A stretch of DNA of 64,000 bases from RH-AL1 sp964247745 (GTDB taxonomy: Bacteria; Pseudomonadota; Alphaproteobacteria; Rhizobiales; Beijerinckiaceae), in contig CAXTVT010000005.1 of NCBI GenBank assembly GCA_964247745.1, positions 1 to 64,000 on the forward strand, written 5' to 3'. Made by a program: the position numbers and the translations under genes. This document shows positions 24,019 through 32,339 of this stretch, one piece after another. The notes below the pieces were generated by a model that ran no database searches, was not told where the DNA came from, and saw only the letters and a list, made by a program, of their open reading frames with translations. Numbering within the stretch: position 1 is the stretch's first letter; each line of letters opens with the position of its first letter.

Positions 24019-25016
24019 ACGCGGTCCGGCCCCGCCGCATCTTCATGCTGGGGGCGACCGGCACGATCGGCCGCGCCACCGTGCGCGCGCTGGTCGGGCG
24101 CGGCTACGAGGTGGTGTGCCTGATACGGCCGCGCGCCGGCGTCGGCGGCACGCTGGCGCCCGACGACAGCGGCCGGCTGCTGGCCGGCGTCACGCTGCGC
24201 TTCGGCGACGTCGCCGATGAGACATCCGTCGCGCGCGACGGACTGCGCGGCGAGCGCTTCGACGTGCTGGTCTCCTGCCTGGCGTCGCGGACCGGCGCGC
24301 CGCAGGACGCCTGGGCGATCGACCACGCCGCCCACGTCGCGGCGCTGGCGGCGACGCGGGCTGCCGGGGTCACCCACATGGTCCTGCTGTCGGCGATCTG
24401 CGTGCAGAAGCCGCGGCTGGCGTTCCAGCATGCCAAGCTGGCGTTCGAGGAGGTGCTGGTCCGCTCCGGCGTGACCTACTCGATCGTGCGGCCGACCGCC
24501 TTCTTCAAGTCGTTGTCGGGGCAGGTCGAGCGTGTCCGGCGCGGCAAGCCCTTCCTGGTGTTCGGCGACGGCAGGCTCACCGCCTGCAAACCGATCGGCG
24601 ACGACGACCTCGGCCGCTACCTCGCGGAATGCCTCGACGACCCCAGTCGCCACGATCGCATCCTGCCGATCGGCGGGCCCGGCGATGCCGTCACGCCACG
24701 GCAGCAGGGCGAGGCGCTGTTCGCGCTGCTGGGCCGCCCGCCGCGCTTCCGGCAGGTGCCGGTGGCGCTGCTCGATGGCATCGTGGCCGGGCTCGCCACG
24801 GCCGGGCGCCTGCTGCCCGCGCTGGCTCGAAAGGCCGAGCTGGCCCGTATCGGGCGCTACTACGCCATTGAATCGATGCTGGTGCTCGATCCCGCCAGCG
24901 GGCGATACGACGCGGCGGCGACGCCCTCCACCGGCACGGAGACGCTGTTGGACCATTACGGGCGGTTGGTGCGGGGAGAGACGGTGTCGGAGCGGGGCGA
25001 CCACGCCGTGTTCTGA
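24015..25016 (+). CDS. bciA: Divinyl (proto)chlorophyllide a 8-vinyl reductase
   Basis: BciA reduces the C8 vinyl group of divinyl chlorophyllide to ethyl with NADPH, in (bacterio)chlorophyll synthesis. The 333-residue product is an atypical SDR with the N-terminal motif IFMLGATGTIGRATVRALVGRG. It also has the BciA-like stretches HAKLAFEEVLVRSGVTYSIVRPTAFFKSLSGQV, KPIGDDDLGRYLAECL, ILPIGGPGDAVTPRQQGEALF and YYAIESMLVLDPASGRYD. It starts at TTG 24015, overlapping the regulator stop. It is the only pigment gene in the window; a generic NAD(P)-binding oxidoreductase is the alternative, but the C-terminal blocks argue for BciA. Confidence 0.82.
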   Translation: MNAVRPRRIFMLGATGTIGRATVRALVGRGYEVVCLIRPRAGVGGTLAPDDSGRLLAGVTLRFGDVADETSVARDGLRGERFDVLVSCLASRTGAPQDAWAIDHAAHVAALAATRAAGVTHMVLLSAICVQKPRLAFQHAKLAFEEVLVRSGVTYSIVRPTAFFKSLSGQVERVRRGKPFLVFGDGRLTACKPIGDDDLGRYLAECLDDPSRHDRILPIGGPGDAVTPRQQGEALFALLGRPPRFRQVPVALLDGIVAGLATAGRLLPALARKAELARIGRYYAIESMLVLDPASGRYDAAATPSTGTETLLDHYGRLVRGETVSERGDHAVF

Positions 25017-25044
25017 TCGAGCCTGCGCCGTGACGATGGCTGGC

Positions 25045-25920
25045 TCAGACCTTCAGCAGGGCGATGAGCGCCCGCAGCCCGCCGGCAAGATGTCGGCGGC
25101 TTGGATAGTAGAGAAAGAGGTCGTCGGCGTCGGGACACCAAGGATCGAGGCAGCGGACCAGGCGCCCGTCTTCGAGGTGAGGCTCCGCCCGGTCTTCCCA
25201 CACGTAGGCGAGGCCGCAATCCTGCAGGGCCGCCTCGACCATCAACTCCTGGCTGTCCAGCGTGATCGGTCCGGCGACCTCGACCGATAGGCTTTCTCCG
25301 TCACGTTCGAACTCCCAGTCGAACAGCTTGCCGCTCGGGAAGCGATAGCGGATGCAGCGGTGGTGCTGGAGGTCGCGCGGATCGCGTGGGGGAGGACGAT
25401 CCCGGAAGTAGCCGGGCGAGCCGACGACCGTGAAGCGCTGGGCATGGCGGATGCGCACCGCCTGGGACAGCAGTTCGCCGAAGCGGATGCCGGCGTCGAA
25501 TCCCTCCTCGACGATGTCCACCATTCGATCGGTCGCGACGACGTCGAGGCCGAGACCGGGGTTGCGGCGCGTCAGCGGGCCGAGGACCTCGCGCAGCACG
25601 TAGGGCGCGATCGAGGCCGGGAGGTTGATCCGCACCGAGCCGAACGGACTTTCGCGGAAGCTGTTCAGCGTGTCGTGCGCCCGCCCGATCAGCTCGAAGG
25701 CCGGCAGCAGATGCTCCAGGAAGCACTCTCCGGCCTCGGTCAGCGACACGCTGCGCGTCGTGCGTTGGATCAGGCGAACGCCGACGCGTTCCTCCAGGCT
25801 GCGGATTCCGTGGCTGACAGCGGAGGGCGCGATCTCGCGCTCCACGGCGGCTTTGCGAAAGCTGCGGTGCCGCGCGACGGCGACGAACAGCGCGAGGTTG
25901 GCCAGTTCGCTGCCGCGCAT
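25045..25920 (-). CDS. LysR-family transcriptional regulator
   Basis: This 291-residue regulator has the LysR N-terminal HTH (ELANLALFVAVARHRSFRKAAVEREIAPSAVSHGIRSLEERVGVRLI) and a substrate-binding-like effector domain. The latter has the CrgA/AaeR-type stretch FGSVRINLPASIAPYVLREVLGPLTRRNPGLGLDVVATDRMVDIVEEGFDAGIRFGE. It is divergent from an SDR and a medium-chain oxidoreductase, which are its most likely targets. The 111-base gap has no obvious dyad beyond weak T-N11-A matches. The inducer is unknown. Confidence 0.9.
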   Translation of the reverse strand: MRGSELANLALFVAVARHRSFRKAAVEREIAPSAVSHGIRSLEERVGVRLIQRTTRSVSLTEAGECFLEHLLPAFELIGRAHDTLNSFRESPFGSVRINLPASIAPYVLREVLGPLTRRNPGLGLDVVATDRMVDIVEEGFDAGIRFGELLSQAVRIRHAQRFTVVGSPGYFRDRPPPRDPRDLQHHRCIRYRFPSGKLFDWEFERDGESLSVEVAGPITLDSQELMVEAALQDCGLAYVWEDRAEPHLEDGRLVRCLDPWCPDADDLFLYYPSRRHLAGGLRALIALLKV

Positions 25921-26031
25921 TGTTCTCTCTCGATCATCACCGCATGCAGATTACAGCGGATTATCGCAGCAGTACGAGCGTTCTAGCTAGGGAGCATCGA
26001 TCGGCACGATTCTACATGATGGGAGATCAGC

Positions 26032-26799
26032 ATGCCCGGTACGCCCCGCACCCTGGATGGGAAAGTCGCGCTCGTGACCGGCGCGAGTTCCGGCATCGGC
26101 CGTGCCAGCGCCCTCGAACTCGCCCGGCGCGGTGCCAAGGTCGTCGTCGGCGCGCGCCGGCTCGGTCCGTTGGACGAGCTCGTCCGGCAACTCGAGGACG
26201 AAGGCTGTACCGCCAAGGCCATCCAGGCCGACATCAACGTCGAGGACGACGTGCGGCGGTTGGTGAGCGAGGCGACCGAGACGTTCGGCAGCCTCGACAT
26301 CGCCTTCAACAACGCCGGCACCGAGGGCGCTTTCACGCCCTTCGTCGACCAGAGCAACGAGACCTACGAGGAGGTTTTCAACGCCAACGTGCGCGGCGTG
26401 TTCTGGTCGATGAAGCATGAAGCCGAGGTGATGCTGCGCCTGGGCACGGGCACCATCATCAACAACGCGTCGATGGGCGGCCTGATCGGCTTCGCCAACG
26501 CCGCGCTCTACATCGCCAGCAAGCACGCGGTGCTCGGCTTGACGAAGACCGCTTCGCTGGAGTGGTTCAAGCAAGGCGTGCGCGTCAACGCGATCTGCCC
26601 CGGCCTGATCGACACGCCGTTCCAGGACCGTGTCTGGACCACCGAGCAGGCCAAGCGCGATGTCGGAGCCGCCTCGGTGCCCGGTCGGATGGGCACGCCG
26701 GAGGAGATGGCACGCGTGTTGGCGTTCCTCGCCTCCGACGACGCCTCCTTCGTGTCGGGCCACAGCCTGCTCGCCGACGGCGGCTACACCGCGACCTGA
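26032..26799 (+). CDS. Short-chain dehydrogenase/reductase
   Basis: This is a classical SDR of 255 residues. The cofactor motif TGASSGIG lies near residue 17, NNAG near residue 88, NNASMGG carries the catalytic Ser, and YIASKHA holds the Tyr-Lys pair. A C-terminal GHSLLADGGYTAT fits the glucose/3-oxoacyl reductase-like group. GGGAGATCAGC provides the ribosome-binding site for ATG 26032. It precedes an MDR oxidoreductase by 42 bases and faces a LysR regulator, so it is probably part of an inducible redox operon. Substrate cannot be predicted. Confidence 0.9.
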   Translation: MPGTPRTLDGKVALVTGASSGIGRASALELARRGAKVVVGARRLGPLDELVRQLEDEGCTAKAIQADINVEDDVRRLVSEATETFGSLDIAFNNAGTEGAFTPFVDQSNETYEEVFNANVRGVFWSMKHEAEVMLRLGTGTIINNASMGGLIGFANAALYIASKHAVLGLTKTASLEWFKQGVRVNAICPGLIDTPFQDRVWTTEQAKRDVGAASVPGRMGTPEEMARVLAFLASDDASFVSGHSLLADGGYTAT

Positions 26800-26841
26800 G
26801 CCGCCCTCTCGCACCGTCCCCGCATCGACAGGAGCAGACCC

Positions 26842-27870
26842 ATGACCAGCCTTCCCACGACCATGCGCGTCATCGAAGCGCGATCGGCCGACCTTCGCGA
26901 CATGCATCTGGCGGAACGGCCGGTGCCGCAGCCCGGCCCGGGCGATATCCTGGTGCGGGTCAAAGCCGCCAGCGTCAATTATCGCGACGTCGTGCTGGTG
27001 AAGGGCCTCTACAAACCGGACATCCGATACCCGATCGTGCCGCTCTCCGATGCGAGCGGCGAGGTCGTCGCGACCGGACCCGGCGTGACGCGTTTCGAGG
27101 TCGGCGACGATGTGGTGCCGACCTTCATCCAGGGCTGGCCGTCCGGCATGCCGATCCCGGAGCGGCGTGCCGACTGGACGCTGGGCTATCCGCGGACGGG
27201 CGTCCTTCAGGAGTACATCGTCGTTCCCGCCGACGACGCCATCGCCAAGCCGGCGACCTTGAGCCACGTCGAGGCGGCCACGCTGCCGATCGCGGGTCTC
27301 ACCGCCTGGTCGGCTTTGACCCAGGGCGCCCTCAAGGCGGGCGACTGGGTGCTCGTCGAGGGGACGGGCGGTGTCTCGATCTTCGCCCTGCAATTCGCCA
27401 AGGCGATGGGGGCGCGGGTGGTCGCGATCACGTCCAGCGCCGACAAGATCGCGCGAGTGCGCGAACTCGGCGCCGATCATGCCATCAACTATCGCGAGAT
27501 CCCGGAATGGTCCGACGCGGTGCGGGGCGCGACCGGCGGTCGGGGCGTGGACATCGTGGTGGAGACGGTCGGCTCGACTCTGCCGCAAGCGCTGAAGAGC
27601 CTGAAGCTCGGCGGCTTCGTCGGGGTGGTCGGCTTCCTCGGCGGTATGGAGACGCCCTTGCCGATCGTGCCGCTGATCGAGCAGATCCTCCGCATCCAGG
27701 GCATCGCGGTGGGATCGCGCGCGCAATTCGAGGACATGGCGCGGGCGATCGACGCCACCGGCCTCAAGCCGGTCGTCGATCGGACGCTGGCGTTCGAGGA
27801 TGCCGCCGAGGGTCTGCTGCTGTTGGAACGCGGCGGCCATTTCGGCAAGGTCTGCATTTCGCTCGTTTGA
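26842..27870 (+). CDS. Medium-chain NAD(P)-dependent alcohol dehydrogenase / quinone oxidoreductase-like protein
   Basis: This 342-residue MDR protein has a GroES-like N-terminus (VRVKAASVNYRDVVLVKGLY) and a Rossmann segment whose glycine motif reads VLVEGTGGVSIFALQFAKAMGARVVA. The catalytic-zinc cysteine is replaced (VNYRD) and the structural four-Cys loop is absent, so it is a zinc-free quinone-reductase-like member. SSADKIARVRELGADHAINYRE is the typical region after the nucleotide fold. It is probably co-transcribed with the SDR at 26032. GAGCAG lies before ATG 26842. Confidence 0.88.
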   Translation: MTSLPTTMRVIEARSADLRDMHLAERPVPQPGPGDILVRVKAASVNYRDVVLVKGLYKPDIRYPIVPLSDASGEVVATGPGVTRFEVGDDVVPTFIQGWPSGMPIPERRADWTLGYPRTGVLQEYIVVPADDAIAKPATLSHVEAATLPIAGLTAWSALTQGALKAGDWVLVEGTGGVSIFALQFAKAMGARVVAITSSADKIARVRELGADHAINYREIPEWSDAVRGATGGRGVDIVVETVGSTLPQALKSLKLGGFVGVVGFLGGMETPLPIVPLIEQILRIQGIAVGSRAQFEDMARAIDATGLKPVVDRTLAFEDAAEGLLLLERGGHFGKVCISLV

Positions 27871-28047
27871 TGAGACTCGCCTCTCTTGAATGGGGCCGAT
27901 GAGGTCGACATCGGGCATGACGCGCAGATACCGACCGGAAAAGGTCCGGCTGTGGGTCGCAGCGGTCGAAGAGCGCGATCGGCGACAAGTCGATGGCCGC
28001 CGTGATCCGCTCTCGCGCGAGACCTCGCGACGGCGTATCGTCGCCCC

Positions 28048-28604
28048 ATGACCATCCGCGTCACACCCAACGGTCATCGCGCCTTCACCATCGCCGACAT
28101 GGTCGAGGCCGGCATCCTCGACCACGACGAGCGCATCGAGCTGGTCGCAGGAGACCTCGTCCCGATGGGCCCAAGGGCTCCCGCCACGAGACGCTGAAGA
28201 TCGCGCTGAACTTCCTATGGGGCCGCGCCTGTCCCGAGGGCTTCATGTTCGCGCCGGAGCCGGGCTTCCGGCTCGATCCGCACAATTACTTCGAGCCGGA
28301 CTTCTTCGTGTTCGCCCGCACGAAGCGCTTCGTCGACGTCCGGGGAACGGACGTGCTGCTCGTCGTCGAGATCGCGGATTCCTCGCTGGACTACGACCTG
28401 CGGCGCAAATCGCTGGTCTACGCCGCCTTCGGCGTGCGCGAGCTCTGGGTCGTCGATGCCGCGCGCCGCGTGATCCACCGCCACGATGGTGCGACGCCGG
28501 ACGGCTACACCACCATCGACGAGCACGGCTCCGCCGTGCGCCTCGTGCCCCGGCACGCACCGGACGCCTTCGCCTTCGCGCTCGATGCGCTGGAAGCTTT
28601 GTAG
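28048..28604 (+). pseudogene. Uma2-family endonuclease-like gene with a -1 frameshift
   Basis: The 5' part from ATG 28048 reads MTIRVTPNGHRAFTIADMVE and continues to LVPMGP, then runs to a stop at about 28197. In another frame the sequence continues immediately with KGSRHETLKIALNFLWGRACP and the whole Uma2 core: EPDFFVF, VVEIADSSLDYDLRRKSLVYAAFGVRELWVVDAARR. Adding one C near 28169-28172 (GGGCCCAAGG) joins the halves into the usual protein of about 186 residues. The PD-(D/E)xK residues are intact. It is either a recent pseudogene or a base-call error in a C run. Uma2 proteins are mostly of unknown role. Confidence 0.75.
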
Positions 28605-28682
28605 GCCAGCTCCGACGCGGAACGAGCAACGACGTGGTGTTTCGAGCCGCGGGACGGTCCGCGTAGGCGCAGCTGCTGCCGT

Positions 28683-29630
28683 CTACTCCGTGGGACCGGA
28701 GACATGGGGTGTCCGGGACGCCGGTCCGTCTTCGGCTTGATCCGTCAGCCATTGCGTGAAGGCGCTGACGATCGGGCGGTGGGCCGCCGCCCGGCTCGAG
28801 ACGGCGGCATAGGTCGCGCCCGTCGCCCAAGGGGCGAAAGGCGCGACCAGCCGCTGCGCCGCGATGTCTCCGGTCACGAAGGCTTCGGGGATCAGAGCCA
28901 CGCCGAGGCCGGAGCGGGCGGCTTCGAGGATCAGGAAGAAATGCTCGAAGGCGACGACCGGCGTCGCGCCGGGCCGGGGGATCGGCGCGCCAAGATGCTT
29001 GGCGTAGCCCGCCCACGGGTCGGATCTGGTCTCGTGCGCGAGGCGAGGCATCCGCCAGAGGTCGCCCGGGCTTCGCAGGTCGTGACGGCGGGCGCATTCG
29101 GGTGTGCACACGGCCACCATCGTCTCGCGGAAGAGGGGTCGGACGGCCAGCGACCGCCAACCGCCCCGCCCGAGCGTCAGCACGACGTCGAGCTTGGACG
29201 GGTCCCAGTCCACCGGATCCTTGTGCTCGCCGGAAAAATCCGCCGCGATCGTCGTCACGGAGAGCGCCGCGTCGGGATAGCGTGACGTAAAGTCCATGAG
29301 ACGAGGCGCCAACCACAGCGATCCGAACGACGGCAGCGTCCCGATCCTGATCGGTCCCGCAAGCGACCCGCCCAGAGCGAGCCGGGTCTCCTCGACGAGG
29401 TGCAACGCCTCGGCCGCCGCCGCGGCAAGCTGGCGTCCGTTTTCGGTGATGGCGACCGCGCGACCGCGCCGCGAGAACAGCGCTACGCCGAGGCCATCCT
29501 CGAGGCTTTGGACACGTCGCGACAGCGCGCTCTGGGTCAGGCCCAGCTCCTTGGCCGCCTTCGTGAAGCTGCCGAGGCGCGCGGCCGCCTCGAAGGCGGG
29601 GAGCGCCGAGAGGATCTGCGCGTCGCGCAT
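28683..29630 (-). CDS. LysR-family transcriptional regulator, GcvA-like
   Basis: The 315-residue product from ATG 29630 has the N-terminal HTH ALPAFEAAARLGSFTKAAKELGLTQSALSRRVQSLEDGLGVALFSRRGR. Its effector domain has the GcvA-like IRIGTLPSFGSLWLAPRLMDFTSRYPDAALSV. An in-frame ATG at 29663 would add 11 residues; neither start has a well-spaced Shine-Dalgarno. It is divergent from a 50-residue ORF. The effector and targets are unknown. Confidence 0.88.
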   Translation of the reverse strand: MRDAQILSALPAFEAAARLGSFTKAAKELGLTQSALSRRVQSLEDGLGVALFSRRGRAVAITENGRQLAAAAAEALHLVEETRLALGGSLAGPIRIGTLPSFGSLWLAPRLMDFTSRYPDAALSVTTIAADFSGEHKDPVDWDPSKLDVVLTLGRGGWRSLAVRPLFRETMVAVCTPECARRHDLRSPGDLWRMPRLAHETRSDPWAGYAKHLGAPIPRPGATPVVAFEHFFLILEAARSGLGVALIPEAFVTGDIAAQRLVAPFAPWATGATYAAVSSRAAAHRPIVSAFTQWLTDQAEDGPASRTPHVSGPTE

Positions 29631-29739
29631 CTCCACCGCTTTGCTTCGATGCGTTTTTATCATGAGAGGTTGCGTTCTATTGGCGTTTTCGTCCGAGGCG
29701 ATCGGCCTTAGATCTCGTCCTAACAACGGAGGACGAAAC

Positions 29740-29892
29740 ATGGCTAGGTTCATCGAGACGATCGCGAAGACATCGGTCAGCCGCCTGCGGCTGGTCGGGG
29801 CGGGAATCATCGCCGGCCTCGACGCGCTGTCTCACGCGCAATACGAGCGGCCATGGCAGCGCGATCGCGGCTCGTCGAACCGTCGGGCGTGA
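29740..29892 (+). CDS. Small basic protein of 50 residues
   Basis: This short ORF begins MARFIETIAKTSVSRLRLVG and continues AGIIAGLDALSHAQYERPWQRDRG. A near-ideal Shine-Dalgarno (AACGGAGGAC) sits 5-9 bases before ATG 29740, which is the main reason to believe it. It is divergent from the LysR gene at 28683-29630, the usual place for a regulated target. The N-terminal half could form one amphipathic or membrane helix. No family was recognised. Confidence 0.5.
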   Translation: MARFIETIAKTSVSRLRLVGAGIIAGLDALSHAQYERPWQRDRGSSNRRA

Positions 29893-29974
29893 TCAATGCG
29901 AGGCGAGGGTGGCAGCCGGCGAAGTCTCGACGGTCGGGCGCCGGACCGGTCCGTAGCATGAGAACGTCCTCGCG

Positions 29975-30991
29975 ATGAGGACCGTCGCACCGGGGCGCTG
30001 CAACATCGCCTTCTTCGGCTTCGGCGCCGTCGGCCAAGCCGTCGCGGCGCTCTGCGCGCACCGCCGGTGCCGGTATCGGGAGCTCTACGGCGTGGACGTT
30101 CGCGTCGTCGGCATCCTTCGCTCTCGCGTCCAGATGCTCGATCGCGACGGCATCGAAATCGGCTCGCTGACGCCGTCCGACGGACGCTGGCAACCCGCCG
30201 GAGAAAGCTTCGTCGAGACCCCTTACATCGATGTCCTCATCGACGCGGGTCCCTCGGACGTCAGGACCGGCGGCCGGGGATTGCTCATGGTCGAGAGCGT
30301 GCTGGCGCGCGGATGCCACGTCATCGCGGTGTCGAAAGGCGCCGTCGCCAAATGCGGACCTGCCCTCTGCGCCCTTGCCGCGCGTACCGGGGCCATGCTC
30401 GAGGTGAGCGCCGCCGCCGGCGCCGCGCTGCCGGCGTTGGACCTGCTGCGCCACGCGGTGCGCGGCTGCGACGTCCTGACGATCGAAGGGATCTTCAACG
30501 CGACGACGAACCATTTGCTGGATGCGATGAGCGAGGGAGGTCTGAGCCTGGAGCAGGCCCTCGAAAGGGCACGCCAGGACGGGATCGTCGGATCCGACCC
30601 GCGCATGGACATCGAGGGATGGGACACGGCCGCCAAGCTGGTGCTGCTCGCCGTCTTCGGTCTCGGCGCAAGCCTGACGATCGACGATGTCGCGCTCGGT
30701 GGCATCCAGAACCTGACCGCCTCCGAATGTCGGGACATGAAGGCGCGCGGTCACACGCCCAAGCTGGTCGGCGCGTTGCACCGCTCCGGCGACGTCTTCA
30801 CGGCATCCGTGGCGCTCCGTGCGCTGCCGGCGAGCGACCCGTTGGCCCGCATCGGCGGGAGCGACAAGGCGATGCGGATCACGACCGACGCGATGGGGGA
30901 CATCTTCGCCTCCGTCAGTGGCGCCGAGCCGCTCGCGACCGCCGCCGCGGCGCTGAAGGATTTCGAGACAATGCTGACGGCGACGGGATGA
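29975..30991 (+). CDS. Homoserine dehydrogenase-like oxidoreductase
   Basis: This 338-residue protein has an N-terminal NAD(P)-binding motif (IAFFGFGAVGQAVAAL) and the homoserine-dehydrogenase catalytic core: IEGIFNATTNHLLDAM, GSDPRMDIEGWDTAAKLVLLA. The family Lys is in DTAAKLVLL. There is no C-terminal ACT domain, so feedback by threonine through ACT is not expected. HDH reduces aspartate semialdehyde to homoserine in Thr/Met synthesis. The biosynthetic HDH of Hyphomicrobiales is usually about 430 residues with ACT, so this may be a second, specialised copy. It lies upstream of argD with a gap of about 145 bases. Confidence 0.75.
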   Translation: MRTVAPGRCNIAFFGFGAVGQAVAALCAHRRCRYRELYGVDVRVVGILRSRVQMLDRDGIEIGSLTPSDGRWQPAGESFVETPYIDVLIDAGPSDVRTGGRGLLMVESVLARGCHVIAVSKGAVAKCGPALCALAARTGAMLEVSAAAGAALPALDLLRHAVRGCDVLTIEGIFNATTNHLLDAMSEGGLSLEQALERARQDGIVGSDPRMDIEGWDTAAKLVLLAVFGLGASLTIDDVALGGIQNLTASECRDMKARGHTPKLVGALHRSGDVFTASVALRALPASDPLARIGGSDKAMRITTDAMGDIFASVSGAEPLATAAAALKDFETMLTATG

Positions 30992-31136
30992 GGAGGACGC
31001 GTCCCGATTTGACCACCCCCGCACGAGCTTCTATCTGTACCGCGCGACTTCACGGCCTCTCGTGCCGCCCCCATAGGGCGGCATTTTGCATTGGTGGGCT
31101 TCGATGGCGCCTTGGAACGAGACGGGAGCGGGACCT

Positions 31137-32339
31137 TTGACCTCCTCTTTGCTGCCGACCTACGCGCGTTACCCTCTTGCCTTCGCCAAGGGCGAGGGCT
31201 GCTGGCTGGAGACGGCGGACGGCGCGCGCTACCTCGATCTCGGCGGCGGCATCGCCGTGGCCTCGCTCGGCTACACCCACCCGCACCTCGTCGCGGCGTT
31301 GACCGAGCAGGCCGGCAAGCTGTGGCATACCTCGAACCTGTTCCAGATCCCCGAGGCCGAGCGGCTCGGCGCGCGGCTCTGCGCCGCCTCCTTCGCGGAC
31401 TACGCCTTCTTCGCCAATTCCGGCGCCGAGGCGCTCGAGGGCGCGATCAAGACGGCGCGCAAGTACCACGCGTCTCAGGGCCATCCCGAGCGCTTCCACG
31501 TCGTCACCTTCACCGGAGCGTTCCACGGCCGGACCTACGCGACCATCGCGGCCGGCGGCAACGACAAGTACATCGAAGGCTTCGGGCCCAAGGCGCCGGG
31601 CTTCGACCGCGTCGCCTGGGGCGACATCGCGGCGGTACGGCAGGCGATCGGGCCGCAGACCGCCGCCATCCTGGTCGAGCCGATCCAGGGGGAGGGCGGC
31701 ATCCGCGTGCCGCCGCCGGGATTTCTGCGGGCGCTGCGGGAGATCTGCGACACGCACGGCCTGCTGCTGATCGCCGACGAGGTGCAATGCGGCGTCGGGC
31801 GCACCGGCAAGCTCTTTGCCTACGAGTGGAGTGGCATCGAGCCGGACATCATGGCGATCGCCAAGGGCATCGGCGGCGGCTTCCCGCTCGGCGCCTTCCT
31901 GACCACGAAGGAGGCGGGCAAGGGCATGGTCGTCGGGACGCACGGCACGACCTACGGCGGCAACCCGCTGGCGATGGCGGTCGGCAACGCCGTGCTCGAC
32001 GTCGTGCTCGCCGACGGCTTTTTGGCCGACGTGGTCCGTCGCGGTGCCGACCTCGCACGCCGGCTCGAGGCCATCGTCGCGCGCCACCACAACGGAGCGA
32101 TCGCCGGCGTGCGCGGCATGGGGCTGATGCTGGGCTTGGAGGTGCGGGTGCCGCCGGCGGAGTTCTGCGCCGCCGCGCGCGCGGAGCACGTGTTGACGAT
32201 CCCCGCCGGCGACGGCGTGGTGCGCCTGCTGCCGCCGCTCATCCTCTCGGACGAGGAGATCGCCGAGGCCGAGCGTCGGATCGAGGCGACCTGCCTGCGC
32301 ATCGCCGCCGACGAGCCGCAGCGCGGAGCTGCGGAATGA
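31137..32339 (+). CDS. argD: Acetylornithine aminotransferase
   Basis: ArgD is the PLP class III transaminase that makes N-acetylornithine in arginine synthesis. TTG 31137 (LTSSLLPTYARYPLAF) is favoured because GGGAGCGGGACC precedes it and the family starts here; ATG 31104 is possible. Motifs include EGCWLETADGARYLDLGGGIAV, NSGAEALEGAIKTARKY, FHGRTYATIAAGG, the cofactor Asp in LLIADEVQCGVGRTGK, and the Schiff-base Lys in IMAIAKGIGGGFPLGAF. The product is 400 residues, the usual size. Its stop overlaps the ATG of argF (ATGA). Confidence 0.95.
   Translation: MTSSLLPTYARYPLAFAKGEGCWLETADGARYLDLGGGIAVASLGYTHPHLVAALTEQAGKLWHTSNLFQIPEAERLGARLCAASFADYAFFANSGAEALEGAIKTARKYHASQGHPERFHVVTFTGAFHGRTYATIAAGGNDKYIEGFGPKAPGFDRVAWGDIAAVRQAIGPQTAAILVEPIQGEGGIRVPPPGFLRALREICDTHGLLLIADEVQCGVGRTGKLFAYEWSGIEPDIMAIAKGIGGGFPLGAFLTTKEAGKGMVVGTHGTTYGGNPLAMAVGNAVLDVVLADGFLADVVRRGADLARRLEAIVARHHNGAIAGVRGMGLMLGLEVRVPPAEFCAAARAEHVLTIPAGDGVVRLLPPLILSDEEIAEAERRIEATCLRIAADEPQRGAAE

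Noticed and set aside
27489..28070. Reverse-strand frames across the MDR gene end and the gap before the Uma2 pseudogene
   Set aside because: No recognisable domain, no ribosome-binding site, and most of the length is antisense to a confident gene.
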